NCBI RefSeq assembly: GCF_900474185.1
Contig: NZ_UCNW01000011.1
Location: forward strand, 186,001 to 250,000
Direction: 5' to 3'
DNA from: Synechococcus sp. UW69
Lineage (GTDB): Bacteria; Cyanobacteriota; Cyanobacteriia; PCC-6307; Cyanobiaceae
DNA length: 64,000 bases
Numbering within the stretch: position 1 is the first letter of the stretch; every line of letters begins with the position of its first letter. Position numbers and translations under genes: made by a program. This document shows, piece after piece, positions 1-8,959 of this stretch. Below the pieces are notes generated by a model. That model was given only the letters and a program-made list of their open reading frames with translations, was not told the DNA's origin and made no database searches.

Positions 1-45
1 GACTTGGAAGTCCAGATTCCATGAGCTTTGGCATCAATCATCCAC

Positions 46-71
46 AAAAAAAGGGGCCCCGAAGGGCCCCT
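46..71 (-). terminator. Intrinsic terminator of the class II aldolase gene
   Basis: On the minus strand a GC-rich hairpin (arms AGGGGCCC and GGGGCCCC around TTC) is followed directly by seven T residues. It begins about 20 bases after the aldolase stop codon, so it very probably ends that transcript. Confidence 0.85.
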
Positions 72-91
72 GCTGGAGATTGATCTCTGAA

Positions 92-1165
92 TCAGGCGGC
101 GACAGCAGCCTTGGGATCGAGAGCACCCTTGGCGTACAGGCCGGCGAAGTGGGTGATGCTCTGCTGCTGGATCTTGCTGGCATTGCCGGCAGCCCAGAAC
201 TGCTGGTAGCGGTCGAGGCAGACCTGCTTCATGTACTTCCGCGCCGGCTTGTTGAAGTGGCGGGGATCGAAGTTGGCAGGGTCAGCCATGGCTGCCTCAC
301 GCACAGCGGCGGTGAAGGCCAGACGGTTGTCGGTGTCGATGTTCACCTTGCGCACACCATTGCGGATGCCCTCCTGGATCTCTTCAACGGGAACGCCGTA
401 GGTCTCGGGGATGGAACCACCGTGCTTGTTGATCATCTCCAGCCATTCCTGGGGAACGGAGGAGGAGCCATGCATCACCAGGTGGGTGTTGGGGATGGCT
501 TTGTGGATCTCAGCGATGCGGCTGATGGCCAGCACTTCACCCGTGGGCTTGCGGGTGAACTTGTAAGCGCCGTGGCTGGTACCGATAGCGATAGCCAGAG
601 CATCACACTTGGTCTTAGCGACGAAGTCAGCTGCCTCAGCAGGATCGGTGAGCAGCATGTCTTTGGACAGCTCTCCCTCGAAACCGTGGCCGTCTTCGGC
701 TTCACCCTTACCTGTTTCCAGGGATCCCAGACAACCCAGCTCACCCTCAACGCTCACACCGACGGAGTGGGCGAAGTCAACAACCTGCTTGGTGACGTTG
801 ACGTTGTAGTCGTAGCTGGCGGGAGTCTTGGCGTCGGCTTCCAGGGATCCGTCCATCATCACGGAGGTGAAACCGTTGATGGCAGCGGAATAGCAGGTGT
901 CAGGAGCGTTGCCGTGGTCCTGGTGCATCACCACAGGGATGTGGGGATAGGTCTCGGTCGCGGCCAGGATCAGGTGACGAAGGAAAATTTCGCCGGCGTA
1001 GCTGCGGGCACCGCGGGACGCCTGGAGGATCACGGGGCTGTCGGTCTCGTCAGCCGCTTCCATGATGGCCTGGACCTGCTCGAGATTGTTCACGTTGAAC
1101 GCAGGGATGCCATAGCCGTTTTCGGCGGCATGGTCGAGCAAAAGCCGAAGCGGAACGAGCGCCAT
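92..1165 (-). CDS. cbbA: Class II fructose-bisphosphate aldolase
   Basis: The 357-residue protein cleaves fructose-1,6-bisphosphate and, in the Calvin-cycle subtype, also condenses sedoheptulose-1,7-bisphosphate. The zinc-binding HQDHG motif (about residue 80), GELGCLG (about 140), HGSSSVP (about 230) and [14 protein letters not shown] (about 275) are all intact. Length matches the long cyanobacterial class II family. It lies just downstream of a class I aldolase on the same strand, separated by about 125 bases that include an 11-bp inverted repeat, so the two are probably separately terminated. In cyanobacteria the class II enzyme is usually the main photosynthetic one; that assignment here is by family knowledge. 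Confidence 0.95.
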   Translation of the reverse strand: MALVPLRLLLDHAAENGYGIPAFNVNNLEQVQAIMEAADETDSPVILQASRGARSYAGEIFLRHLILAATETYPHIPVVMHQDHGNAPDTCYSAAINGFTSVMMDGSLEADAKTPASYDYNVNVTKQVVDFAHSVGVSVEGELGCLGSLETGKGEAEDGHGFEGELSKDMLLTDPAEAADFVAKTKCDALAIAIGTSHGAYKFTRKPTGEVLAISRIAEIHKAIPNTHLVMHGSSSVPQEWLEMINKHGGSIPETYGVPVEEIQEGIRNGVRKVNIDTDNRLAFTAAVREAAMADPANFDPRHFNKPARKYMKQVCLDRYQQFWAAGNASKIQQQSITHFAGLYAKGALDPKAAVAA

Positions 1166-1239
1166 AGGAAAAATCTGATACGGAACCTTGACGGAAAGAC
1201 TCCGCCGGGCGACGACTTTACCTATTTGTGTTCAAATTG

Positions 1240-1277
1240 TCACCAAGCCCATCCAAACAAACGACAGGGCTTGGTGA
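1240..1277. repeat. 11-bp inverted repeat between the two aldolase genes
   Basis: TCACCAAGCCC at 1240-1250 is the exact reverse complement of GGGCTTGGTGA at 1267-1277, with a 16-base loop. It sits about 15 bases after the class I aldolase stop and could act as a terminator or RNA-stabilising hairpin for that minus-strand transcript. The tract after it is not strongly T-rich, so a terminator role is inferred. Confidence 0.6.
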
Positions 1278-1291
1278 AATTCGATTCATTA

Positions 1292-2359
1292 TCAGTAGGT
1301 GTAACCGGCGACAAACAACTGTTCATCCGACGAAGGCTGAGAGCCAGCCACGTATTTGCCGAGTGAGGCTTCAGAGTTGGCTTGGGCCCTTGCAGACAGT
1401 GCTTTCTGGCCAGCTTCGGTGTTAGTACCAGCCCAACCTTTGAGGCAAGAGTGCTGCAGGGCACGGCCATAGGAGAAGCCGAGGTTCCACTTGGCCTTGC
1501 GCTCAATGCTGTTCATGTGGTTCAAGTACACCGAAGCAGCTTCCTCACTCAAGCCTCCGGACAGGAACACAATGCCGGGCACACTGGCAGGGACACTGCG
1601 CTCGAGGGTTCGCACTGTCATGGCTGCGACTTTTGCAGGGTCTGCCTTGTCTGGGCAGTCCGCGCCCTGAACCGTCATCGAGGGCTTCAGCAGGGTTCCT
1701 TCAAGCAAGACACCGTTGGCGTAGCAAGCGTGATACACCTCCTGAATGACGTGTTCCTGAATTCGAGCGGTGGTTTCGATGCTGTGGTTGCCATCCATCA
1801 GGATTTCAGGCTCCACGATGGGAACAAGGCCGGATTCCTGAACCGAGCGGGCATAACGGGCCAAACCCCAAGCATTTTCGCGAACAGAGAGGGCTGAAGG
1901 GCAGCCATCTGCCGTGATTTGCAGCACAGCACGCCACTTGGCGAAGCGAGCGCCCTGGGCGTAATAGTCAGCAGCACGCTCGACCAACCCATCAAGACCA
2001 GTGCAGAGCGTCTCGACGGCGTTGGCACCACCCAGAGGCCTCAGGCCCATATCGACTTTGATGCCGGGAATAATTCCGAGCTTGCCCAGCTTGTTCACCA
2101 TGGACTCGCCGTCAGCATGGTTTTGGAAGAGGGTCTCTTCGTAAAGAATGGCTCCGCTGATGAAATCTCCGAGCCCCGCTGTGGTGAAGAGCATCCCCCG
2201 ATAGGCCTGTCGATTGGCTTCGGTGTTCTCCACTCCGATGGAGCCAAGACGCTTGCCGATCGTCTTGGTGGACTCATCAACAGCAAGAATTCCTTTGCCA
2301 GGTGAGGCAAGGGATTGTGCGGTTGCAATCAGTTCGGAGGAATAATCAGACAGTGCCAT
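1292..2359 (-). CDS. Class I fructose-bisphosphate aldolase
   Basis: A Schiff-base aldolase of 355 residues. The N-terminal GILAVDES motif, ARFAKW with the active-site lysine, LEGTLLKPSM with the Schiff-base lysine, FLSGG and a C-terminal tyrosine are all visible. I chose ATG at 2359 (MALSDYSSEL) because aldolase homology starts there; an in-frame start 22 codons further up adds unrelated residues. Class I enzymes need no metal and are found beside class II enzymes in many marine Synechococcus, so this is a second, probably conditionally used, aldolase. A partial copy of its 5' end lies at 3516-3662. Confidence 0.93.
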   Translation of the reverse strand: MALSDYSSELIATAQSLASPGKGILAVDESTKTIGKRLGSIGVENTEANRQAYRGMLFTTAGLGDFISGAILYEETLFQNHADGESMVNKLGKLGIIPGIKVDMGLRPLGGANAVETLCTGLDGLVERAADYYAQGARFAKWRAVLQITADGCPSALSVRENAWGLARYARSVQESGLVPIVEPEILMDGNHSIETTARIQEHVIQEVYHACYANGVLLEGTLLKPSMTVQGADCPDKADPAKVAAMTVRTLERSVPASVPGIVFLSGGLSEEAASVYLNHMNSIERKAKWNLGFSYGRALQHSCLKGWAGTNTEAGQKALSARAQANSEASLGKYVAGSQPSSDEQLFVAGYTY

Positions 2360-2602
2360 TTGACTTATCGGAATTGAGGGAGTCTCGGGGCCTCGAAGGA
2401 CAACCTGGCCTCTCTGATTACGCATTTGAGTAATATTTGCTACGAGCTATTTGTATTTTTTGGTTTTTGAGGGCGTGCGAGATTGGATCAGTTGTGCGCA
2501 TGGGTTGTGCCCATGGATGGTGCGATTTCAGGCTTCAGATGCGCACTATTGCTGGATGCCTCACCCTTTTGGATCGATCGTCGTTCAATGCTCCTCTTCA
2601 AC

Positions 2603-2640
2603 AAAAAAGGCTGACTCTGAAAAGATCCAGCCTTTTTTTT
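2603..2640 (-). terminator. Probable bidirectional terminator
   Basis: AAAAAAGGCTG (2603-2613) pairs with CAGCCTTTTTT (2628-2638), giving a T tract on both strands. It lies about 30 bases after the stop of the minus-strand lipoprotein gene. The remaining sequence from 2360 to 2671 holds no convincing gene and includes the upstream region of the class I aldolase. Confidence 0.75.
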
Positions 2641-2671
2641 CGAACCAAGCCTCAATCTTGAGCAGACCGAT

Positions 2672-3421
2672 TCACAGCTGAGAGAGGGCCTGCCACTGAT
2701 TGGGCAGAATTTTGGCAACTAATTCGAAGCTGCCATCACCGAGAGGCTTTGCAACGTATGCGACGCCCATGGGTGCGGGATAAATTCCATTGGTTGGAAC
2801 GATCGGCATCGTCACACCCTGGAAAGGGTCATCATGTCCAACGAGGAATGTATTTTCCCCGGCTTCAGGCTTCGCGGACATCAAGGGAGCAATGCGCTTC
2901 GCATACTCTTTGTAATCCTCAGGAGTGCACTCAACACAAGGCAAGAAATTCAGATTTGAGTTCTTGGTGTAGGTGCCGAAAGCCAACTCAGCTGTGTTGT
3001 ACGCACGGCAGTAATCACTTGAGATGACATCTCCTACAGGAATACCTGCAGCCTTGATGCCTTCACCAATTCTTTTAGCATCAGCTTTGCCTTCATCACT
3101 CAAGCGTCTCTGAGTGGTGCAATCCAAAAGATTCAGCTCAGGGCTGACCTGATCGCCCCAGTCCTTCGTGGTTTTGGCATGACGGATGTAGATGACATAA
3201 CCGCCATCCCTGAGAGCACTGGCGAGATCTTTACCCTCAACTTTGTTGACGAAATCTTTGTTGTTCTGTTCTCCAGAGAGGGTGGTGTCATTTTGCTCAT
3301 AGGCTTCAACCTCACTGGTTTTCACATCAGGCTGTTCCTTGGATGAATCCTCGCCGACCGATCCAGAGGAGCATGCCGCCATCAGGAGAAGAGCAGCAAT
3401 GCAAGTTACTTTTTTAAGCAT
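2672..3421 (-). CDS. Histidine-phosphatase-family lipoprotein
   Basis: The 249-residue protein begins with a lipoprotein signal ending in the lipobox LLMAAC, so the mature protein should be lipid-anchored at Cys17 outside the cytoplasm. A low-complexity acidic linker follows (to about residue 65). The catalytic domain has the RHG-type motif IRHAKTTKDWG around residue 80 and the second active-site histidine in LVGHDDPF near residue 195. The family removes phosphate through a phosphohistidine intermediate; the substrate cannot be told. It has its own terminator and is flanked upstream by the aldolase fragment. Confidence 0.8.
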   Translation of the reverse strand: MLKKVTCIAALLLMAACSSGSVGEDSSKEQPDVKTSEVEAYEQNDTTLSGEQNNKDFVNKVEGKDLASALRDGGYVIYIRHAKTTKDWGDQVSPELNLLDCTTQRRLSDEGKADAKRIGEGIKAAGIPVGDVISSDYCRAYNTAELAFGTYTKNSNLNFLPCVECTPEDYKEYAKRIAPLMSAKPEAGENTFLVGHDDPFQGVTMPIVPTNGIYPAPMGVAYVAKPLGDGSFELVAKILPNQWQALSQL

Positions 3422-3515
3422 TGATCAAAGAGCTATGTACTTATTAAAGCGATTGAAAAAATGCGAGACATTTTCAAAGACACGCCAAGGCGTCTCCGTT
3501 GATACAGGATTGAAA

Positions 3516-3662
3516 TCAAGCGGGTTGCTGGCTGTCCAAGCCCACCCCGATGGGAGCAAGACGCTTATCAAGCGTCTCGCTGGATTCATCAACAGCCAAG
3601 ATCTCGTTCCCAGGAGCGGCAAGGGCTGGCGCAGTAGCCATCAGTTCCAAGGTGTAATCCAC
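3516..3662 (-). pseudogene. Truncated 5' fragment of a second class I aldolase
   Basis: Reading the minus strand from a GTG at 3662 gives 48 codons ending in TGA. The peptide contains DYTLELMATAPALAAPG, EILAVDESSETLDKRL and PIGV, lining up almost residue for residue with the first 45 residues of the intact class I aldolase at 1292-2359. All catalytic lysines would lie beyond the point of truncation, so it cannot be an aldolase. The level of divergence suggests an old tandem duplication or a remnant left by recombination. Whether the short peptide is translated is unknown. Confidence 0.8.
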
Positions 3663-3780
3663 TAGAACCGTCGAGTCGGTTCAAGCAACATCAGTTTTTC
3701 AATCTGAACTGATGAAAAAACACACGCAAGTTAAGTGCAGGCCTATAAATCAGGCCAAGAGATTGCATCATTTGAAGCGA

Positions 3781-4860
3781 TCAAGTGTGAGATAGCGATG
3801 CTTCAACCCGATCGCATACGTCGCGGCTCACCACTCCTTCAGCCAAACCAGGAATCATCGGATTGCCGCTGCGAATGCTGTCAGCCCACCAACCCAACAC
3901 TCTGGCAACGGGCGCAATCCGACCATCACTCCAGGTTTGTGTAAACGCGAGGTCCGCATCTAGAGGCACCTCTCTTAGGCCCTCACCCAACGGTGCATGC
4001 TGAAGTTCGAATCCGTGCACATAGTCTTTCTGATTGCTGCTGCTGAGCACCAGGGACCCGTCTGATCCAGTGATGTCGAGGCAGTACCCACGTCCGCAGC
4101 GGGACACCGAACTCAAGCTGACCTGGGCTGGCACCGGCACGTCCGGTCGGCCTTGCCATTGCAGATTGGCCTGAATCAATGACACATCCGGTGCATCAAC
4201 AGAGGCCAAGCCCCCATTGGGATGAGGTCTCTGAGCAATCGAAACGCTGTTCAAAGCTTGAACAGACCCCAGGGGACCAACCAACCAGGCGAGCATGTCG
4301 AAGGCATGGGTTCCCAAAGCGCCAATCACACCGCCGCCTTGATCGGCCTGGGAATACCAATTCCAGCTGCGCCGGGGATCGGAACGGCTGCCCATCAACC
4401 AGTCGAGTTTGACCAGCCAGGGAGTACCAACAGCACCGGCCCGAAGCAGACGCTCCGCCTGCATGAACAAGGGGACGGCTCGATATTCGTAATCAACACC
4501 AACCGATAGAGCCCCTGCCATCGCGAGCCGCTGAAGCTCCCGGGCTTGATCGGCATGCAAGGCGATGGGCTTCTCCAACAGAAGATGCTTACCGGCCTCA
4601 AGGGCTCGACGAGCCAACTCGAAGCGCGGTGCAGGCGGTGTGGCAATCACAACGCCTTCGACTGCAGGATCCGCAAGCAGAGCGTCCCAGTCGCTGTATC
4701 CCTTCAGCCCATGCACGGCCGTGGCGGCATCCAGCCGCTCCTGACGTGGGTGCCAGAGGGCGACCGCCTTCAGATCGGGAGCTGCGGCAAGCGCCGGTAG
4801 GTGCACCTTCTCACCAAAGCCGAGACCGGCAATAGCAACACCAATGGGTTGTGGAGGCAT
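3781..4860 (-). CDS. Gfo/Idh/MocA-family NAD(P)-dependent oxidoreductase
   Basis: About 359 residues. The N-terminal Rossmann fold starts with GVAIAGLGFGEKVHLPAL, and the family EKP motif appears as LLEKPIALHADQA near residue 90, followed by the C-terminal sheet domain. The substrate is usually a sugar or inositol derivative but cannot be identified here. The chosen ATG at 4860 lies one base after the stop of the upstream gene and places the Rossmann fold at the N terminus; a longer reading adds 12 residues that overlap that gene. It appears to be the last gene of an accD-secreted protein-oxidoreductase run. Confidence 0.88.
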   Translation of the reverse strand: MPPQPIGVAIAGLGFGEKVHLPALAAAPDLKAVALWHPRQERLDAATAVHGLKGYSDWDALLADPAVEGVVIATPPAPRFELARRALEAGKHLLLEKPIALHADQARELQRLAMAGALSVGVDYEYRAVPLFMQAERLLRAGAVGTPWLVKLDWLMGSRSDPRRSWNWYSQADQGGGVIGALGTHAFDMLAWLVGPLGSVQALNSVSIAQRPHPNGGLASVDAPDVSLIQANLQWQGRPDVPVPAQVSLSSVSRCGRGYCLDITGSDGSLVLSSSNQKDYVHGFELQHAPLGEGLREVPLDADLAFTQTWSDGRIAPVARVLGWWADSIRSGNPMIPGLAEGVVSRDVCDRVEASLSHT

Positions 4861-4861
4861 C

Positions 4862-5233
4862 TCAGCTGGAGAGGGGTTCGGTGCAGACAGCCTCAATCAC
4901 AGAGGTGATCAACCCGTCGTCCCCGGCAGGCTGCCATTGGGCACGAAACCGCGGCAAACCATTCACCTGCTTGTCGCGAAAGAGACCTTGCGCACAGTCC
5001 AGTTGCATCACATAAAGCTCCCCAGCAGGCTGGTTGCCATCGTCAGTTGCCGCTGGTGTGAAGCGGCTCAGCACCGTTCGGAAGCCATCCCGATCGATCC
5101 GGACACTGCCGCGATCCCACCACTGCTGGCCAGCGTCGGTGGAAGGAACCTCGATCCATTCGACAGGAGCGGCCAAGACGGGTGCTGCCCAGCAGATCAA
5201 ACCCAGAATCAGGGCAAGTCCGAACCTGATCAT
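4862..5233 (-). CDS. Secreted conserved hypothetical protein
   Basis: A 123-residue protein with a clear signal peptide ([21 protein letters not shown], cleavage after about residue 21-22). The mature part has about 100 residues and two cysteines that could pair. I do not recognise the family. Its start codon overlaps the accD stop in an ATGA arrangement, so it is probably translationally coupled to accD, and the oxidoreductase begins one base after its stop. Confidence 0.7.
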   Translation of the reverse strand: MIRFGLALILGLICWAAPVLAAPVEWIEVPSTDAGQQWWDRGSVRIDRDGFRTVLSRFTPAATDDGNQPAGELYVMQLDCAQGLFRDKQVNGLPRFRAQWQPAGDDGLITSVIEAVCTEPLSS

Positions 5234-6111
5234 GCGCTGGTGAGCTCCATCGGTTTGCAGCCATGCAAGCGCAGCAGATTGGCCAGGGTGGAGCGCAGCT
5301 GGGTGCGTGGAACGATCGTGTCCACGAACCCGTGCTCCTGCAGATATTCAGCCGTCTGAAAATTGTCCGGTAACTTCTCGCGCAGGGTCTGCTCAATCAC
5401 GCGACGCCCAGCAAAGCCAATCAGCGCTTTCGGCTCCGCAAGGATCAAGTCTCCCAACATGGCGAAACTGGCCGTCACCCCCCCGGTGGTGGGGTGGGTG
5501 AGCAAGGGCATGTAGAGCAGCTCGGCTTCGCGGTGGCGTTCCAGTGCTCCGGAGATCTTCGCCATCTGCATCAGGCTGAGCATCCCCTCCTGCATCCGGG
5601 CACCGCCGGACGCACAGACGATCAGAAGCGGCAGCTTTCGGGCTGTGGACTCCTCGATCAGACGGGTGATTTTTTCCCCGACCACGGATCCCATCGACCC
5701 ACCCATGAAGCGAAAATCCATCGCCGCCAACCCCATGGGGATGCCTTCAACCCGGCACAGCCCCGTCACCACGCCATCCCGCAGCCCAGTCGAGGCCTGA
5801 CTTTCCCGCAGTCGGTCGGCATAGGCGCGCCGGTCTTTGAATCCCAGTGGATCCACCGGTGCCAAATCAGCATTCAGCACCTGGAAGCTGTCGGGATCGG
5901 CAATCAGTGCAATGCGTTCAGCACTGTCGATCCGGTGGTGGTAGCCGCAGTTAGCGCAAACACTTGCATTCAGCTTCAGGTCTTTGAGATAAACGACCTG
6001 ACCGCACTCAGGACATTTGCTCCACAGACCATCGCCTTCATCGGGTTCCTGCTTGACGTTGGCAACGAACTGACCCTTGCGGCGATCAGCAAACCAATCG
6101 AACAGAGACAC
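5230..6111 (-). CDS. accD: Acetyl-CoA carboxylase carboxyltransferase subunit beta
   Basis: This subunit, with AccA, transfers carboxyl from biotin carrier protein to acetyl-CoA in fatty acid synthesis. The 293-residue sequence has the diagnostic N-terminal zinc ribbon, two CxxC pairs (CPEC and CANC, residues about 34-56), then the crotonase-like domain with [17 protein letters not shown] and [11 protein letters not shown] (oxyanion region) near residues 130-175. Length is typical. The stop overlaps the next gene's start. The upstream leader contains two hairpins that are better explained as a plus-strand element (see 6172-6236). Confidence 0.95.
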   Translation of the reverse strand: MSLFDWFADRRKGQFVANVKQEPDEGDGLWSKCPECGQVVYLKDLKLNASVCANCGYHHRIDSAERIALIADPDSFQVLNADLAPVDPLGFKDRRAYADRLRESQASTGLRDGVVTGLCRVEGIPMGLAAMDFRFMGGSMGSVVGEKITRLIEESTARKLPLLIVCASGGARMQEGMLSLMQMAKISGALERHREAELLYMPLLTHPTTGGVTASFAMLGDLILAEPKALIGFAGRRVIEQTLREKLPDNFQTAEYLQEHGFVDTIVPRTQLRSTLANLLRLHGCKPMELTSA

Positions 6112-6171
6112 ACAGGGCTGTCAGCTCTCTCCATTAAAAGCTGCCCGGGGGAAGACCTTCCAGATGGCTCA

Positions 6172-6236
6172 CAGCAGAGCGAACCACCCTCTGCTGCCCC
6201 AGAACGTGATCCATGTTCTGGGGCAATGTTTTTTCG
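6172..6236 (+). ncRNA. Candidate small RNA or leader: two hairpins ending in a terminator
   Basis: Hairpin 1 has arms CAGCAGAG (6172-6179) and CTCTGCTG (6189-6196). Hairpin 2 has 10-bp arms GCCCCAGAAC (6196-6205) and GTTCTGGGGC (6215-6224), followed by AATGTTTTTT. The T tract exists only on the plus strand, yet no plus-strand gene lies upstream because accD runs the other way. That fits either a short plus-strand RNA starting near 6110-6160 (TTAAAA at 6144 could be a -10) or an attenuated leader of the ferritin gene at 6298. The structure is seen; the role is inferred. Confidence 0.45.
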
Positions 6237-6297
6237 TTTTTGAACCCGACAGATGCTGTCTTTAGCCTGCCGATAACGAGATTGAGCAACGTCAGGC

Positions 6298-6840
6298 ATG
6301 AGCTCCCACACAGCTGCCATCAATACCCACTTATCCCTTGAATTCCAAGCCAGCCACACTTACCTGGCTATGTCGATCTGGCTGCGGGAAAAAGATCTGA
6401 TCGGTTTTTCCAGCTACATGCTGAACAAAAGCGTTGAAGAGCGTGGACATGCCTCCAAGCTGATCTCGTATCTGGTGGACAGTGATTGCGAGGTTCAATT
6501 GCCAACGATTGAGTCACCGCAACGGGATTGGGATTCCGTCGAAGCACTCTTCGACATGGTTTACAGCATGGAGAAAGACGTCACACGCTCGATCAACGAC
6601 ATCTACAACCTCTCAGAGAAGCAAGGAGATCGCACCGCGACAGCCATGCTGGATTGGTTTATCGAAGAACAACTACAGGAAGAATCAGAAGCTCGTTTTG
6701 TGATCAAACGGTTGCGCCTGGCCGATTCGAACAGCGCAGCGCTGATTCTTCTGGATCAACAATTCCTCGATGGGACGCTGCTGGCCAATGTGAAAGCAGG
6801 CCGAGCCTTTGATTCCCAGGGAAGTAGCGCAGGAGCTTAA
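6298..6840 (+). CDS. Non-haem ferritin
   Basis: Stores iron as ferric mineral in a 24-subunit shell. The 180-residue four-helix protein carries the ferroxidase ligands: Glu15, Glu48 with His51 (SVEERGHA), a Glu near 92 and the EEQLQEE stretch near 123-129. Tyr22 and Tyr40 are also present; a tyrosine at about 40 is a feature of the characterised Synechococcus ferritin SynFtn. The ATG follows a plus-strand terminator-like hairpin by about 60 bases, so read-through or iron-linked control of the leader is possible. The gene converges on pilD with 12 bases between stops. Confidence 0.9.
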   Translation: MSSHTAAINTHLSLEFQASHTYLAMSIWLREKDLIGFSSYMLNKSVEERGHASKLISYLVDSDCEVQLPTIESPQRDWDSVEALFDMVYSMEKDVTRSINDIYNLSEKQGDRTATAMLDWFIEEQLQEESEARFVIKRLRLADSNSAALILLDQQFLDGTLLANVKAGRAFDSQGSSAGA

Positions 6841-6852
6841 GCCCAGATCGGT

Positions 6853-7650
6853 TCAGCCACCCAGCAGCATCACCCATTCGCTCCACCACCACAGCGGACC
6901 CGTCAACCAGACCAACCAGATGCCGAGAGCAATAAACGGACCGAAGGGGAAGGGTTCCCTAGGGCCAAGATGCCCACTCAAACGAGCTGCACCGCCAACA
7001 GCGGCACCCGACGCAATCGCAATGGCCATCGCGGCTGCGATACCCCCAAGTCCCAGCCATGCCCCACCCAGCGCAGCCAACTTGGCATCACCCAGGCCCA
7101 GCGCAGGTTGACCCAAAAGCCGTTCGGCTAGGGCACTGAGACCTTCCAACAGCAGCAAAGCCAGTACAGCTGCGATCAGATGGGTTGCAAGAACGGAGAC
7201 CCCACCAACGCTGCTGACGAACAACCCCAGCACCACACCCCAGCGACACAGGGGCTCCGGCAACCAAAGGTGGTCAAGATCGATCAACACCAGAGGCAGC
7301 AGCAGAGCGATCAGAGGAAGACCAGCCCAGGGGAGCCAGAGATCGGGGAGCCCGGCACCAGCACCAGGCCACACCAATACAGCTGTCATCCATAAGCCGG
7401 CACTCAGGGCCTCCACCGCTGGATAGCGCCAGCTAATCCGGGCATGACAGTCGCGACAGCGCCCTCTCAGCAGAAGCCAACCGAGCACCGGGAGATTGTC
7501 ATACCAGCGGATGGAATGGCCACATTTGGGGCAGTGGCTGCCGGGAAACACCACCGATTCCTGACGGGGCAAGCGCCACACCACCACGTTGGTGAAGCTG
7601 CCAACGCAGGCGCCAAGCAAAACGATCCAAAGCAAGATCAACCCTTCCAT
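6853..7650 (-). CDS. pilD: Prepilin peptidase (A24 family)
   Basis: Cleaves and N-methylates type IV prepilins at the inner membrane. The 265-residue protein starts with a membrane segment and ACVGSFTNVVVWRLP, then the double-cysteine zinc region (CPKCG about residue 40, CRDCH about 66). The aspartate active-site motifs follow: IDLDHLWLP (about 140) and GLGDAKLAAL (about 190, the GxGD signature). Eight or so hydrophobic spans are visible. The start overlaps the upstream small gene by 13 bases. Pilin genes are not in this window, so the substrate set is unknown. Confidence 0.93.
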   Translation of the reverse strand: MEGLILLWIVLLGACVGSFTNVVVWRLPRQESVVFPGSHCPKCGHSIRWYDNLPVLGWLLLRGRCRDCHARISWRYPAVEALSAGLWMTAVLVWPGAGAGLPDLWLPWAGLPLIALLLPLVLIDLDHLWLPEPLCRWGVVLGLFVSSVGGVSVLATHLIAAVLALLLLEGLSALAERLLGQPALGLGDAKLAALGGAWLGLGGIAAAMAIAIASGAAVGGAARLSGHLGPREPFPFGPFIALGIWLVWLTGPLWWWSEWVMLLGG

Positions 7651-7940
7651 CGGGTCCGGCCACGGCTCGTGCGGCCACGGATCAGATCGATCGCGATGAA
7701 CTCTTCATCCGGCAGCAGGACGGGCGTCTCGAAGACCACCCGACCGTCGGGCTGCTGCGAATCAACAACAACCCCAAGAGGCTCATGCCCCGCAGGTGTG
7801 CTGGAGAGATAAGCGAAGTAGACCCGACGGGCTTGGGCAATCAGCGAACGGCTGTCAATGCGATCCCAGCGTGGAGCCGACGGCACACCCGAAGCTCCAC
7901 GAATTTCGAAGGAGGGCGTTGACAAAGAAATAGAGCCCAC
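7638..7940 (-). CDS. Conserved hypothetical protein upstream of pilD
   Basis: About 100 residues from a GTG start. It is soluble, rich in Arg, with a short beta-rich segment (GVVVDSQQPDGRVVFETP) and an Arg/Gly tail. Its 3' end overlaps pilD by 13 bases, suggesting co-transcription. No family was recognised. Confidence 0.55.
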   Translation of the reverse strand: MGSISLSTPSFEIRGASGVPSAPRWDRIDSRSLIAQARRVYFAYLSSTPAGHEPLGVVVDSQQPDGRVVFETPVLLPDEEFIAIDLIRGRTSRGRTRWKG

Positions 7941-7992
7941 CTGATCACTCAGATGGACTCATTGTAGAGATGAATGTTGTATCGAGAAGCGA

Positions 7993-8895
7993 TCAGCTGA
8001 CCTTCTTCTTCTCCTCGATCATGCGGTGAATGATCGGAGTGAGAATCAGTTCCATTGCAAAGCCCATCTTGCCGCCGTTCACCACGATGCTGGTGGGGCT
8101 GGACATGAAGGAATCGTGGATCATGCTCAGCAGATAGCCAAAGTCGATTCCCCACTTCTCGCGAGCACCCTTGCGGAAGTGAATGATCACGAAGCTTTCA
8201 TCAGGCGTCGGGATATTCCGGCAGATGAAGGGGTTGGAGGTGTCCACCGTGGGAACCCTCTGGAAGTTGATGTCGGTCTGACTGAACTGGGGGCAGATGT
8301 GGTTGATGTAATCCGGCATCCGGCGCAGGATCGTGTCAACGATCGCTTCAGCGGAATAGCCGCGCTCAGCATTGTCACGATGGATCTTCTGAATCCACTC
8401 GAGGTTGGTGATCGGCACCACGCCCACCAGCAGGTCAGCCAGGGCCGACACGTCGTATCCCTCTCCCTTCACGCCACCGTGAAGGCCTTCGTAGAACAAC
8501 ACATCAGTGCCTGAGGGGATGTCTTCCCAAGGCGTGAACTGACCCGGCTCGAGGTTGACACCAAGACGGGCGTTGTGTTCGGCAGCTTCTTCGGGGCTGT
8601 GGAGGTAGTAGCGCTTCTGACCGGCACCGGTCTCGCCATAGGTGCGGAATAGCTCCTCAAGCTTGTCGAACAAGTTGGCCTCAGGGCCGAAATGAGAAAA
8701 GTTTTCACCCTTGGCCAGGGCATCCGCCATGGCCTTTTTCATGGGCATCCGCTCGTAGCGGTGGTAGCTGTCGCCTTCCACCACTGCAGGGGTAATGCCC
8801 TCCCTCGCAAAGATGTGCTCGAAGGCGCGCTTGACGGTGCTGGTTCCAGCTCCGGAAGAACCAGTAACAGCGACAACCGGATGACGCTTCGACAT
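7993..8895 (-). CDS. prk: Phosphoribulokinase, short (proteobacterial-type) form
   Basis: Phosphorylates ribulose-5-phosphate to the CO2 acceptor of Rubisco. The P-loop is TGSSGAGTST near residue 11, followed by EGDSYHRYER and FYEGLHGG, typical of the class I octameric family. At 300 residues it lacks the extra C-terminal length and redox cysteines of the plant/beta-cyanobacterial enzyme. Alpha-cyanobacteria are known to carry this kind of short PRK, which supports the marine Synechococcus assignment. It stands alone between leuB and the pilD pair. Confidence 0.95.
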   Translation of the reverse strand: MSKRHPVVAVTGSSGAGTSTVKRAFEHIFAREGITPAVVEGDSYHRYERMPMKKAMADALAKGENFSHFGPEANLFDKLEELFRTYGETGAGQKRYYLHSPEEAAEHNARLGVNLEPGQFTPWEDIPSGTDVLFYEGLHGGVKGEGYDVSALADLLVGVVPITNLEWIQKIHRDNAERGYSAEAIVDTILRRMPDYINHICPQFSQTDINFQRVPTVDTSNPFICRNIPTPDESFVIIHFRKGAREKWGIDFGYLLSMIHDSFMSSPTSIVVNGGKMGFAMELILTPIIHRMIEEKKKVS

Positions 8896-8959
8896 CGACG
8901 CGGGGACTAGAGGCCCGGCGATCTTGCCAGATCAGGGCCCAATTACACCAATCCGAAGT

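Noticed and set aside
80-1366. 428-codon plus-strand open frame opposite the class II aldolase
   Set aside because: It mirrors the aldolase on the other strand, has no family signature, and its composition is typical of antisense frames in GC-rich DNA.
5494-6243. 249-codon plus-strand frame opposite accD
   Set aside because: Antisense to the clear accD reading frame with no motif; it also runs through the hairpin/terminator structure.
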